From JBCDLI01 sp038745535 (GTDB lineage: Bacteria; Pseudomonadota; Alphaproteobacteria; Rhizobiales; Rhizobiaceae), in the NCBI GenBank assembly GCA_038745535.1, contig JBCDLI010000014.1:1-48869 (forward strand): a stretch of DNA of 48,869 nt. Reading direction: 5' to 3'. Position 1 is the stretch's first letter; every line of letters begins with the position of its first letter. Below the pieces are notes generated by a model that saw only the letters and a list, made by a program, of their open reading frames with translations, searched no databases and had not been told where the DNA came from. Positions 18,144 through 25,907 of this stretch are shown piece by piece. The translations under genes and the position numbers were made by a program.

Positions 18144-18161
18144 ATGCTCCATCAGGAGCAT
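18144..18161. repeat. perfect inverted repeat between two membrane-protein genes
   Basis: ATGCTCC (18144-18150) and GGAGCAT (18155-18161) form a 7-bp stem with a 4-base loop (ATCA). No T run follows on the minus strand, so it is not a standard terminator. It lies 16 bases upstream of the next gene's start and could affect its translation. Confidence 0.45.
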
Positions 18162-18293
18162 GTGCATTTCGTGGGGCAAACGTTCAACCTGCTTTCAGGC
18201 GTTTGTGCGACGTTACTTTTGAGCTGACGCTTCCATCTTGGATATAGCACGATTTGGATTGGTTTCGCGCTTCGGCGTCCCGCGCGTTCAGGG

Positions 18294-19439
18294 TTATGTT
18301 CTCGAAGGCGCAGGGGTCGACGTGTCATCTAACACGCGGTTAATTCTCCGCTCGCTGGGCCTGCTGATATGCAATCGACCCACAGCACGTGGAGCGCGCG
18401 CCGAATGCCATAACCAGATCGCGTACGCCGCAAGGCTTATGCAGATCGCCAATTCGCGAATTTCTGTCGGTTCAAACCGCAAGATGAGGTTCGGTCCAGC
18501 CAACAGATAGACCGCTTGGGAACCGATCATGACGGCGGCGACAAGCACGGCGAATATTCGAGTGAATTCTGACGCGCGCATTGCGACAATCACAGCGATT
18601 GAAACCGCGACCACAAAGAAAAGTTGGTACGGCACAATTGCCCAACTGTTGAACATGGCACCGGCGACAGGAAGCGTGGCAACAGCAAAGCCAGGCGACG
18701 GTACAAACTGTCGAAGTCCTAGTCTGTCGAAAAGCGCCATGCGATCTGCGACCAACGGCAATATGCAAAAACACAAGAACGCGCCGCCGTAATAAACCAG
18801 CTCAAACCGATGCGTGTAAAAATTGTGCAGGTTCGTTTCGCTTTGCAGATTGGCTGCAAAAGCGTCGGGTGTCCGCCAGCCAATCATGTGCAGGCCGTAT
18901 GACGTTTCTTCTAAAAGGAGGATGAGTACCGCCAGCGTCATGGCAACACTAAGCCAAGCCGGGTGTACAAAGAACGCTTTTACATGGTCACCTTTGCGGA
19001 TCGCGAGTGTCGCTGCAACCAAGGCGATCAGCGCAGCCAAAAGCATTAGCTCCTGCCAGAGCGCGATGAATGACATCTCTTGGATGCTTAGAGCGAAGAA
19101 ATCGGGATAGAATGTTGTCAGCACTGCACCCCAGACGATGACCCCGCAATTTAACAGGAGAAGCGGTAGTGTGAAGCGGTCAAATCTGAAGCTGGCGCCG
19201 AAGGTGTCTGACGACCGCGCAACCAGCAGTGAGGCAAGCGAAAAACCCAAAACACACAGCGCTACCAAAAGCACAGTTTCGACCAACTGCCAGTCAGCGA
19301 TGGTCCAAGTCTCATGGTATTTTTCCAGCACGCGACGGCCAACGACGGGCCAGAGCGGGACAGCGCCTCCTAACGGCGTGACGACAATCATTGTGAGAAT
19401 AAGTGCGCGCATCCAAGAACTCCAAACCGCCGAGATCAC
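18294..19439 (-). CDS. multi-pass membrane protein, unknown
   Basis: Unrecognised 381-aa inner-membrane protein with roughly nine to ten hydrophobic segments. A central signature stands out: LLLEETSYGLHMIGW, then ETNLHNF about 20 residues on. A Glu-Glu / Glu-Thr-Asn-Leu-His-Asn pair of motifs is shared by a wider set of uncharacterised bacterial multi-pass proteins, as far as I recall, and the acidic and His residues inside membrane segments look functional. The C-terminal 35 residues are basic and cytoplasmic. ATG 19439 is the first start. It is followed, after 166 bases, by another unknown membrane-protein gene on the same strand. Confidence 0.65.
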   Translation of the reverse strand: MISAVWSSWMRALILTMIVVTPLGGAVPLWPVVGRRVLEKYHETWTIADWQLVETVLLVALCVLGFSLASLLVARSSDTFGASFRFDRFTLPLLLLNCGVIVWGAVLTTFYPDFFALSIQEMSFIALWQELMLLAALIALVAATLAIRKGDHVKAFFVHPAWLSVAMTLAVLILLLEETSYGLHMIGWRTPDAFAANLQSETNLHNFYTHRFELVYYGGAFLCFCILPLVADRMALFDRLGLRQFVPSPGFAVATLPVAGAMFNSWAIVPYQLFFVVAVSIAVIVAMRASEFTRIFAVLVAAVMIGSQAVYLLAGPNLILRFEPTEIRELAICISLAAYAIWLWHSARAPRAVGRLHISRPSERRINRVLDDTSTPAPSRT

Positions 19440-19551
19440 ACGGCTTGGCGCCCCATTTCAATTCGATATGTGGCAGGTGGTTAATGAATGGCGTCGAGAA
19501 AACTTTGAAAACACGCGCAAATTACGTTCGGTGATCGGCAGCTTGAAGACA

Positions 19552-20817
19552 CTAATCCCCGTGACCCTGCACCATCATTCGCGCTTCATAGGCAAGGCGT
19601 TCGGTTTTCTTCATCCGTTCAGACGCTGACTTAAGCTGACCGCAAGCGGCCAGAATATCTTGACCGCGGGGCGTACGGATCGGCGACGCATAGCCGTGCT
19701 CATTGATGAAATCGGCGAACTTCTCAATCTGCTCCCAGTCAGAACACTCATAAATCGACCCCGGCCATTTGTTAAACGGGATCAGATTGATCTTCGCAGG
19801 GATGCCTTTCAGAAGGCGGATCAACTCTTTTGCGTCAGCCATTGAGTCATTCACGCCCTTCAGCATCACATATTCAAATGTAATGCGCCGCGCGTTGGAA
19901 AGACCGGGATAGTCCCGACATGCCTGAAGAAGGTCAGCAATGGGATACTTCTTGTTGATCGGTACCAGCACATCGCGAAGCTCATCGGTGACTGCGTGCA
20001 ATGAGATCGCCAGCATCGCACCTGTTTCTTCGCCGATCGGAACGATTTGAGGCACAACGCCTGATGTTGAAAGCGTCACGCGGCGTTTTGAGAGGCTGAG
20101 ACCTTCATTGTCGGAAAAAACCAACATCGCATCGCGAACATGGTCATAATTGTAGAGCGGCTCGCCCATGCCCATCATAACAATATTGGAAACCTTGCGG
20201 CCCTCACCGGGCACAATTGCACCAGGCGGCGTATCAATCTCCGGAAAATCGCCCAACCGCTTTCGAGCCAGCACCACCTGTGCGACGATTTCGCCAGCTG
20301 TCAGGTTCCGCACCAACCGCTGCGTGCCGGTATGACAAAATGTGCAGCTGAGCGTGCAGCCAACTTGAGAAGAAACGCAGAGCGTGCCGCGGCCTTCCTC
20401 AGGAATGTAGACAGTCTCAACGTCCACTGGCGCACCCGCGCCCCGCGAGGGAAAACGTAAAAGCCATTTCCGCGTACCATCTGCGGAAATCTGTTCCTCA
20501 ACGATCTCCGGCTGCTCAATAAGGCACTTTTCATCCAGCTTCTGGCGCATGTCCTTAGACAAATTTGCCATCGTCGAAAAATCATCGACGCCCCGGATGT
20601 AAAGCCAATGCCAGAGCTGCTGAACACGCATGCGGATTTGTTTCTGCGGGACCCCAATGTCCGCTAAAACTTGGCCTAGCTTTCCCCTTGTAAGGCCACT
20701 CACCGAAATCTTTTCAGGAGCTGAAACCGGCGATGCACTGCGTTGATGACGACGCGTACCGTGGTCCAGCGTTATTGATCTGGAATTGCCGTCAATGCTT
20801 GTTGCGTCGTGTGACAC
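19552..20817 (-). CDS. rlmN: 23S rRNA (adenine2503-C2)-methyltransferase RlmN
   Basis: Radical SAM enzyme that methylates A2503 of 23S rRNA and A37 of some tRNAs, aiding ribosome accuracy. The [4Fe-4S] motif C-x3-C-x2-C is seen in GCTLSCTFCHTGTQR, followed by NIVMMGMGEPLYNYD, and the second catalytic Cys should be the one in ILAACGQL near the end. Start is uncertain: no ATG occurs in the N-terminal part, so I chose GTG 20817 (421 aa), giving near-family length. The longer frame to 20907 would read back through the IalB terminator and is unlikely. A GTG at 20850 is an alternative. Confidence 0.93.
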   Translation of the reverse strand: MSHDATSIDGNSRSITLDHGTRRHQRSASPVSAPEKISVSGLTRGKLGQVLADIGVPQKQIRMRVQQLWHWLYIRGVDDFSTMANLSKDMRQKLDEKCLIEQPEIVEEQISADGTRKWLLRFPSRGAGAPVDVETVYIPEEGRGTLCVSSQVGCTLSCTFCHTGTQRLVRNLTAGEIVAQVVLARKRLGDFPEIDTPPGAIVPGEGRKVSNIVMMGMGEPLYNYDHVRDAMLVFSDNEGLSLSKRRVTLSTSGVVPQIVPIGEETGAMLAISLHAVTDELRDVLVPINKKYPIADLLQACRDYPGLSNARRITFEYVMLKGVNDSMADAKELIRLLKGIPAKINLIPFNKWPGSIYECSDWEQIEKFADFINEHGYASPIRTPRGQDILAACGQLKSASERMKKTERLAYEARMMVQGHGD

Positions 20818-20875
20818 GGCGGACGTCCATTTTGTTGACGAGGAGAACACCCCTATACGGTGATAAATCCCAAAG

Positions 20876-20902
20876 AAAAAGGCCGGACATTTCTGCCCGG
20901 CC
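20876..20902 (-). terminator. rho-independent terminator of the ialB-like gene
   Basis: GGCCGG (20881-20886) pairs with CCGGCC (20897-20902). On the minus strand the stem is followed by five T (20880-20876). It lies 28 bases past the stop of the IalB-family gene and upstream of rlmN, so the two genes have separate transcripts. Confidence 0.85.
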
Positions 20903-20929
20903 GCCAAAGTTCTTCAGAAGCTAAGGACG

Positions 20930-21442
20930 TCAAGTGCATTCCCGAATGGAATTCAGCGCTGCTGTTATTCCCGAGAGCGAATACTCGTAGACAGTGTTTG
21001 TGCCGCGCCTTGAAGTGGCGTTCACAACCATTTTGGCGCCAGCACGCATGGCCTGAACAATTTGCGGGTCTTGCGCCGCATTTTCGGTCCAAGCGTGGTT
21101 TTCTTTCGAGAAGAAAGTGAAATTCCGCCCATCGATCGTCACGCGCACCTCTGAGCTTTCGCGAAGCTGATATCCCGCAATAAATTGTGGCTCGTAGCTT
21201 ACATTTGAGCCGCGTCTCTGCGTGACCACAAAGAAATTATCGCCGTGGTTAACATTCGCAGGCTGTTTGCTCGTTGGCACCGACACCGCATAGCACACTT
21301 TGCCCTGCGGACTCTGATAGCTTATCGCGCCCCAGTCTTTAAATTGCCCCATGCGTTCGGGTGTTTGCGCAAGCGCGGTACCCGCCGTCAGCATTCCTGC
21401 GGCAAAAGACGTGCAAGCGAGAACGTTCTTTACTGACCTCAT
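20930..21442 (-). CDS. invasion-associated locus B (IalB) family protein
   Basis: Exported 170-aa protein of the IalB family, named after a Bartonella protein linked to erythrocyte entry; in free-living rhizobia its role is unknown. A signal peptide covers residues 1-25 (hydrophobic ACTSFAAGMLTAGTALA, cleavage ALA/QT). The mature part has the family hallmarks: FKDWGAISY, KVCYAVSVP and the later SRRGTNTVYEYSLSGITAAL. Two Cys (CYAV and the near-terminal REC) probably form a disulfide. ATG 21442 is the start. It is a single gene with its own terminator; a 275-base gap to the divergent sigma factor holds no other gene that I see. Confidence 0.9.
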   Translation of the reverse strand: MRSVKNVLACTSFAAGMLTAGTALAQTPERMGQFKDWGAISYQSPQGKVCYAVSVPTSKQPANVNHGDNFFVVTQRRGSNVSYEPQFIAGYQLRESSEVRVTIDGRNFTFFSKENHAWTENAAQDPQIVQAMRAGAKMVVNATSRRGTNTVYEYSLSGITAALNSIRECT

Positions 21443-21717
21443 TGTCCTGATGCTGTCCTTCTTTTTGCTGAACTCGCGGAATTTCTCCCGCTAGAATTTT
21501 AACGCAATTTGAACAATTGCCGTTACCAAATCCTAAATGCCCGGCATTTTCGTCGAATTTGCGCGCCAATGTCCGAGCCTCTGTAAGCAGCCAGATGAAA
21601 TCGCCGAAAACGGCAATAGTTTGACTTTGACCTTTTGTAGCTTTGGTGCGACATTAGCGATGTCGGGAATACCGGTAGTGGTGGAGCGCTACGCCGTGCG
21701 AAAGATTTGATTGGGCG

Positions 21718-22293
21718 ATGGACGTTTCCCAGCCGCAGCATTTTGCCCGCTTAGCCGCAGCGGTGGCATCCAATCGCGATCAAACCGCGTTTGCGGAACT
21801 ATTTGATTACTTTGCACCGCGACTGAATGCTTATCTTCGCCGCTTGGGTCTCGAAGCATCGCAAGCCGAGGACACCGCGCAGGAGGTTCTAGGTGTGCTT
21901 TGGCACAAGGCACACCTATTCGATCCATCGAAATCTTCACTTGGTACTTGGTTGTTTCGGGTGGCCCGAAACCGTCGTGTAGACCTCGCGAGACGCGACA
22001 AATCAGGACTGTTAGACCCCGAAGAGCCGATGTTGCAGCCTTCTGCTTCGCCTGCGCCAGACTATGGGATTGATGAAAGCACGCGCGACGAACGCGTCCG
22101 CGATGCGATGAAGAGCCTGCCTGACGAACAATTGGAGCTCATACAGAAAGCGTTTTTCTTGGGCCTTTCCCACTCGCAGATCGCCGATGAGACAGGACTT
22201 CCACTCGGAACCGTCAAGTCGAGAATACGATTGGCCTTTGCGCGATTGCGCCATGTGTTGGAGAAGGACTCAAAGGTGGACGTCGACTTTTAA
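21718..22293 (+). CDS. ECF-type sigma-70 family sigma factor
   Basis: Extracytoplasmic-function sigma factor (191 aa). Region 2 is seen at about residues 25-95 (AELFDYFAPRLNAYLRRLG, AEDTAQEVLGVLWHKA, GTWLFRVARNRRVDLAR) and region 4 at about 135-185, with the helix-turn-helix LSHSQIADETGLPLGTVKSRI. The middle linker is Pro/Asp rich. The order and region-2 wording resemble the RpoE/ChrR (ECF11) type, whose partner anti-sigma normally lies directly downstream. Here the next gene is a convergent YkvA protein, so no anti-sigma is adjacent. A possible promoter, TTGACC-N17-GACATT, lies upstream, but the fit is weak. Confidence 0.9.
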   Translation: MDVSQPQHFARLAAAVASNRDQTAFAELFDYFAPRLNAYLRRLGLEASQAEDTAQEVLGVLWHKAHLFDPSKSSLGTWLFRVARNRRVDLARRDKSGLLDPEEPMLQPSASPAPDYGIDESTRDERVRDAMKSLPDEQLELIQKAFFLGLSHSQIADETGLPLGTVKSRIRLAFARLRHVLEKDSKVDVDF

Positions 22294-22314
22294 GACCGCT
22301 GAAAGCGGCATTCG

Positions 22315-22728
22315 TCACGCGTCAATCGTATTCGGCTGGTCCATGTCTGATTCGGTCTCATCCTGCTCCCGAAGCACTTTATGAGCAGCCGCCTTGTGCG
22401 CCTCAGTGATATTTCCGCGAACGGCAGTCAGTGCAGCGGTGAGAACGGCGATGTCGTCCGTCAGGCCGAAGCCGAACAAAAAATCAGGCAAAGAGTCGAG
22501 CGGAAGGACGAAGTATCCCAGAGCCGCCAAAAGTGTCACGCGAACGGTATTTGGTGTGTCCGGGTCCATTGCGCAGAAGTAGGCAGCAACGACCTCATCA
22601 ATAAACGGCACTCTTCGGGCATATTTCTGAACCTTGGGCCAAAAACCTTTTTGGACACGCCGCTCATTTTGACCGCGCTCTTTCTCGGTTTCAGGACCAA
22701 GAATTTCTCCGATTTTCACGTCATCCAT
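22315..22728 (-). CDS. YkvA family (DUF1232) protein
   Basis: 137-aa protein with the DUF1232/YkvA core: VPFIDEVVAAYFCAMDPDTPNTVRVTLLAALGY followed by FVLPLDSLPDFLFGFGLTDDIAVL, the family's conserved P-x-D-x-x-P-D-x-x-P/F-x-x-G-x-x-D-D pattern. The hydrophobic stretch suggests membrane association. Function is unknown. ATG 22728 was chosen because GGAG lies 6 bases upstream; the GTG at 22740 lies before that site. The convergent ECF sigma gene is 21 bases away, so sequences beyond each stop are short. Confidence 0.85.
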   Translation of the reverse strand: MDDVKIGEILGPETEKERGQNERRVQKGFWPKVQKYARRVPFIDEVVAAYFCAMDPDTPNTVRVTLLAALGYFVLPLDSLPDFLFGFGLTDDIAVLTAALTAVRGNITEAHKAAAHKVLREQDETESDMDQPNTIDA

Positions 22729-22771
22729 CGTACTCTCCACATGATAGACGTGGTGGTGTTAAGAGCGATGT

Positions 22772-23065
22772 TCAAGCGGCAAGTTCATCCATCGCATGTG
22801 CAAGTGCCATATCAAGATCTGACAATCCGCTGACGTCATGGGTCGTGAGCTTCACCTCAACCCGATTGTACACGTTAAACCATTCCGGGTGGTGGTCCAT
22901 CTTTTCAGCTTTAAGCGCCGCCGCTGACATGAATGAGAAGGCCTGAACAAAATCGTCAAACTTGAATTTTTTCGAAATCGCATCCTGACTGTCGGACAGG
23001 GTCCATCCATCAAGCTTAGCGACGTTCGCCTCAATCTCGTCATTTGATATTTTTTGCGCTGCCAT
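22772..23065 (-). CDS. phhB: pterin-4a-carbinolamine dehydratase
   Basis: Small (97 aa) cytoplasmic enzyme that dehydrates 4a-hydroxytetrahydrobiopterin, recycling the pterin cofactor of aromatic amino-acid hydroxylases. The active-site motif EKMDHHPEWFNVYNRVEV contains the conserved paired His, and LTTHDVSGLSDLDMALA is the usual C-terminus. ATG 23065 has GGAG 6 bases upstream and gives the family length; the ATG at 23077 lies before that site. No phenylalanine hydroxylase lies in the window, so its partner is elsewhere or the protein has a different role, as in many bacteria. Confidence 0.94.
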   Translation of the reverse strand: MAAQKISNDEIEANVAKLDGWTLSDSQDAISKKFKFDDFVQAFSFMSAAALKAEKMDHHPEWFNVYNRVEVKLTTHDVSGLSDLDMALAHAMDELAA

Positions 23066-23145
23066 TTTCAACTCCATGCTGTGAAGCAATAGGTAGTTGA
23101 GAGCGGCAGAAGGCCAATGCGAGCGCACCGATTATCTGGCAGCAC

Positions 23146-23748
23146 TCAGGACTGAGAAAACTCGCGCGACGTATTTAGCCCATTCATCGATGAAACCGGC
23201 GGATAAGCCGCTTCCGATTGAAGATGGTATCGCTCTTCCACGATGTATGGACCGCCGCCCACAGACGCCTTGGAAGACATCAAGACGAAGCTCGTCACCT
23301 GAGATGGCGGTATGAAAAACCCACCCCGCATGTTAATGTAGTGTGCAACGGCCTGAGGCGTGGCGCCCTTAAGGCGGGCGAGGGTCACGTGAGGACTGAA
23401 CTTTCTCTTGTCCATCGCCAAGCCAAGTCGTTTGCATCGCCGCTCGACGCTTGTCTGCAGTGCATAGAGATCATCGCCTATCGTTGGCAGCGCGAATAAG
23501 GACCGGGGTTTTGCTCCCCCAAAGACGCCGAGGCCACGGAAACCCATTTCGAAGGATGATTGCCGCACACCGTCCAACTGACTGGCAACTGCATCTGCTT
23601 CGCGGCTTTCCATGTCGCCAAGAAATCGCAGGGTGAGATGATAATTTTCCCGGTCAAGCCACCGGGCGCCCGATAAGCCGCCGCGCAAAAGGCTCATCTG
23701 AAAGCCGGCTTCCGGCTTCACCTCCAAAGCGACGAACAAACGCGGCAT
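23146..23748 (-). CDS. thpR: RNA 2',3'-cyclic phosphodiesterase (2H family)
   Basis: Member of the 2H phosphoesterase superfamily (LigT/ThpR), 200 aa, hydrolysing 2',3'-cyclic phosphates at RNA ends. Both catalytic motifs are present: HLTLRF with His37 and HVTLAR with His120. The N-terminus MPRLFVALEV is typical. It lies on the same strand as phhB, 80 bases upstream of it, and the two may share a transcript. A short basic/Ser-rich C-terminal tail of about 20 residues is not part of the fold. Confidence 0.9.
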   Translation of the reverse strand: MPRLFVALEVKPEAGFQMSLLRGGLSGARWLDRENYHLTLRFLGDMESREADAVASQLDGVRQSSFEMGFRGLGVFGGAKPRSLFALPTIGDDLYALQTSVERRCKRLGLAMDKRKFSPHVTLARLKGATPQAVAHYINMRGGFFIPPSQVTSFVLMSSKASVGGGPYIVEERYHLQSEAAYPPVSSMNGLNTSREFSQS

Positions 23749-23856
23749 GGCAAGTCTCCCGATCTCGGTAATTGGAGCGAATCACTCATTGCGGTGCGGC
23801 GCAAGAACAATTGATACGCACCACGCCAAAAAATGCGTCGGGCTGATGAGCCAAAG

Positions 23857-23882
23857 AAAAAGCCCCGGCGCAGCGCCGGGGC
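23857..23882 (-). terminator. rho-independent terminator of glnK-amtB
   Basis: GCCCCGGCGC (23862-23871) pairs with GCGCCGGGGC (23873-23882) to give a very strong 9-10 bp stem. On the minus strand a T run follows (23861-23857). It lies past the amtB stop and separates the operon from thpR. Confidence 0.88.
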
Positions 23883-23954
23883 TTCTTAGGCGACACGATT
23901 TCGGGAAATCGTGTTTGGCGGCATATCTGGGAGGAAGGCGCCGCCAATCTCGCG

Positions 23955-25286
23955 TTATTTAAACTCTGGGTATGCTTCGACGCCGACTTCAGCAGTGTCG
24001 AGACCAACCATCTCATCTTCAGCAGAAGCCCGGATGCCGATAACCATCTTCAAGATGTACCAGACAACGAAGGAAGCAACGACCGTGAAGACACCGTATG
24101 CAACGATACCCGTGATCTGAGCGACCCAGTTTCCAGTGTAGAAGGCGACAGCAAGCGTGCCCCAGATACCTGCAAACAGGTGAACCGGGATGGCTCCAAC
24201 CACGTCGTCGATCTTCAGCTTGTCGAGAAGCGGAACCGTGAACACCACGATCACACCACCAACGGCGCCTGTGAGGATTGATGCACCAACTGTTGGGGCA
24301 AGAGGCTCAGCCGTGATGGATACGAGACCGGCAAGCGCGCCGTTCAACACCATCGTGACATCGACTTTTTTGTAAAGAACCAGCAGCAGGACAAGAGTTG
24401 TTACCACACCACCTGCAGCAGCCATGTTGGTGTTCACAAAGATACGGGAGATGTCTGACACATCACCGATCGTGCCCATGGCGAGCTGTGACGCGCCGTT
24501 GAAGCCAAACCAACCCAGCCAGAGAATGAATGTGCCCAGCGTCGCAAGTGCGATGTTTGAACCAGGCATCGGGTTCACTTTTCCGCCTTCGTACTTTCCA
24601 GCGCGTGCGCCGAGAAGGATTGCACCGGCAAGAGCTGCCCAGCCACCAACAGAGTGGACGAGTGTAGAACCGGCAAAGTCGGAGAAGCCCATTTCAGACA
24701 GCCAGCCGCCGCCCCACTGCCAAGAACCGGCAATTGGGTAGATGAAACCGGTCAAAACGACCACGAAGAGAAGGAAGGGAACGAGTTTAATACGTTCTGC
24801 AAGCGTACCAGATACAATCGAAGCAGCTGTCGCGACGAACACCATCTGGAAGTACCAGTCAGAGCCTGTCGAATAGCCAGTGTCGAGTACCCCTGCCGCT
24901 ACGCCGTCGCCTTCAAGACCCACGGGGTCGGTGCCGTAGCCAAAGCCGAACGAGCCGATGTAACCACCGTCGACGCCGGAGTACATGAGGTTGTAACCGA
25001 AGGCCCAATACATAATGCCCGCGATTGAATAGAGTGCCACGTTCTTCAGCGACTGCATCGAAACGTTTTTGGAGCGAACCAGCCCTGCTTCCAGCATGGC
25101 AAAACCAGCTGCCATAAACATGACGAGGAAGCCGCCGATGAGGAACAGAAGCGTGTTGAAGATGTAAGCGCTGCCGCCGCCCACTGCGTCAGCAACGGGT
25201 GCTGCCGCGTCCTGCGCCATCGCAGGTGAAAGCGCCAATGCGGCAGTCGTGCCTACGAGCGCTGTGGTGTAAAATTTCTTAGACAT
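23955..25286 (-). CDS. amtB: ammonium transporter AmtB
   Basis: Ammonium channel/transporter of the inner membrane (443 aa, about 11 membrane helices plus a signal peptide). Residues 1-25 (KFYTTALVGTTAALALSPAMA) are a cleaved leader, as in other AmtB proteins. Typical stretches include AGFAMLEAGLVRSKN, IVSGTLAERIK and the SVGGWAALAGAILLGARAGKY region with the conserved His near the pore. It lies 31 bases downstream of glnK, the standard glnK-amtB operon, so GlnK can bind AmtB and block it when nitrogen is plentiful. ATG 25286 has GGAG 10 bases upstream; ATG 25295 is too close to that site. Confidence 0.97.
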   Translation of the reverse strand: MSKKFYTTALVGTTAALALSPAMAQDAAAPVADAVGGGSAYIFNTLLFLIGGFLVMFMAAGFAMLEAGLVRSKNVSMQSLKNVALYSIAGIMYWAFGYNLMYSGVDGGYIGSFGFGYGTDPVGLEGDGVAAGVLDTGYSTGSDWYFQMVFVATAASIVSGTLAERIKLVPFLLFVVVLTGFIYPIAGSWQWGGGWLSEMGFSDFAGSTLVHSVGGWAALAGAILLGARAGKYEGGKVNPMPGSNIALATLGTFILWLGWFGFNGASQLAMGTIGDVSDISRIFVNTNMAAAGGVVTTLVLLLVLYKKVDVTMVLNGALAGLVSITAEPLAPTVGASILTGAVGGVIVVFTVPLLDKLKIDDVVGAIPVHLFAGIWGTLAVAFYTGNWVAQITGIVAYGVFTVVASFVVWYILKMVIGIRASAEDEMVGLDTAEVGVEAYPEFK

Positions 25287-25317
25287 GTTTGTCATACTCC
25301 TAACTGCAAGCCAGCAC

Positions 25318-25656
25318 TCACAGTGCTTCGGAATCCGTTTCGCCGGTGCGGATGCGCACGGCTTGATCAATGCTGTAGACGAAGATTTTTCCGTCACCGA
25401 TTTGGCCGGTTTTGGCTGCGCCCGACACGGCCTCGATCACTTTGTCGACCTCGGCGTCGTCAACGACGAGCTCGACTTTCAGCTTCGGCAAAAAGCTGAT
25501 CGCGTATTCAGCACCCCGATAAATTTCTGTGTGGCCTTTTTGCCGGCCATAACCCTTTACCTCAGTGACCGTGAGGCCCTGAACGCCCAAGCCCGTGAGT
25601 GCTTCACGCACCTCATCCAGCTTGAAGGGTTTGATTATCGCCATGACAATTTTCAT
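25318..25656 (-). CDS. glnK: nitrogen regulatory protein P-II (GlnK)
   Basis: PII signal-transduction protein (112 aa) that binds ATP/ADP and 2-oxoglutarate and reports nitrogen status; GlnK proteins gate AmtB. The T-loop is complete, with the uridylylation Tyr51 in EIYRGAEYAI, preceded by VKGYGRQKGHTE. The C-terminal signature GDGKIFVYSIDQAVRIRTGE binds nucleotide. ATG 25656 (MKIVMAIIKPF) has AGGGA upstream; the longer frame adds a non-homologous leader. The sigma-54 type promoter about 100 bases upstream fits NtrC control. It is the first gene of the glnK-amtB operon. Confidence 0.97.
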   Translation of the reverse strand: MKIVMAIIKPFKLDEVREALTGLGVQGLTVTEVKGYGRQKGHTEIYRGAEYAISFLPKLKVELVVDDAEVDKVIEAVSGAAKTGQIGDGKIFVYSIDQAVRIRTGETDSEAL

Positions 25657-25751
25657 GCGTTTATTCCCTGTTTCCGTCTCCAAGCCCGGCAATTACCGGG
25701 ACGATTACGGAGCATCACACCGTCCCCCGGCATGATTTCCGCAAACAAGAA

Positions 25752-25767
25752 TACAAACGGCGTGCCA
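25752..25767 (-). promoter_or_regulatory. probable sigma-54 promoter of glnK-amtB
   Basis: Read on the minus strand, TGGCACGCCGTTTGTA matches TGGCACG-N4-TTGCW except that the -12 element is TTGT instead of TTGC. The -24 half is perfect and the spacing is right. Transcription would start near 25741, giving a leader of about 84 bases. Together with the GSIII promoter it indicates a shared nitrogen-limitation response. The -12 mismatch keeps confidence moderate. Confidence 0.6.
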
Positions 25768-25856
25768 ATTCCTGCGCATCGCCGAAAAACGCCTAAAATC
25801 AGTGCATTGAACGGTGAAACCTGAATCTTCGTCAGAGCGGCAGATAATCTGAGGTC

Positions 25857-25885
25857 AAAAAAAGTGCAAAAATCAATTTTTGCAC
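25857..25885 (-). terminator. tesB terminator, overlapping a palindrome upstream of glnK
   Basis: GTGCAAAAAT (25864-25873) and ATTTTTGCAC (25876-25885) are perfect 10-bp arms with a 2-base centre. On the minus strand seven T follow (25863-25857), so it can end tesB transcription 5 bases past the stop codon. The stem is AT-rich and so only moderately stable. Its arms also hold TGCAC/GTGCA, the NtrC half-site, and it lies 123-144 bases upstream of the predicted glnK start, where an activator would bind. Confidence 0.65.
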
Positions 25886-25907
25886 ACTATTTAATCATTT
25901 TGCACAC
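25878..25907. repeat. two TTTTGCACAC direct repeats upstream of glnK
   Basis: TTTTGCACAC occurs at 25878-25887 and again at 25898-25907, exactly 20 bases apart (two helical turns). The first copy overlaps the palindrome and both lie at the end of tesB. Each contains TGCAC. Spacing in phase on one DNA face suggests a protein-binding site, but part of the second copy is tesB coding sequence. Confidence 0.45.

Noticed and set aside
20818..20907. Extended N-terminus of RlmN to ATG 20907
   Set aside because: It would cross the IalB terminator hairpin and T run, so the start codon would lie outside the rlmN transcript unit; the added residues have no family character.
21590..21717. Autoregulated ECF promoter upstream of the sigma factor
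   Set aside because: A GGAAT-like -35 is present near 21666, but no matching -10 at the proper spacing was found.
25864..25885. Classical NtrC site at the tesB/glnK palindrome
   Set aside because: The arms point outwards (GTGC...GCAC), whereas the classical site is GCAC...GTGC. Kept only as a candidate in the findings, and listed primarily as a terminator.
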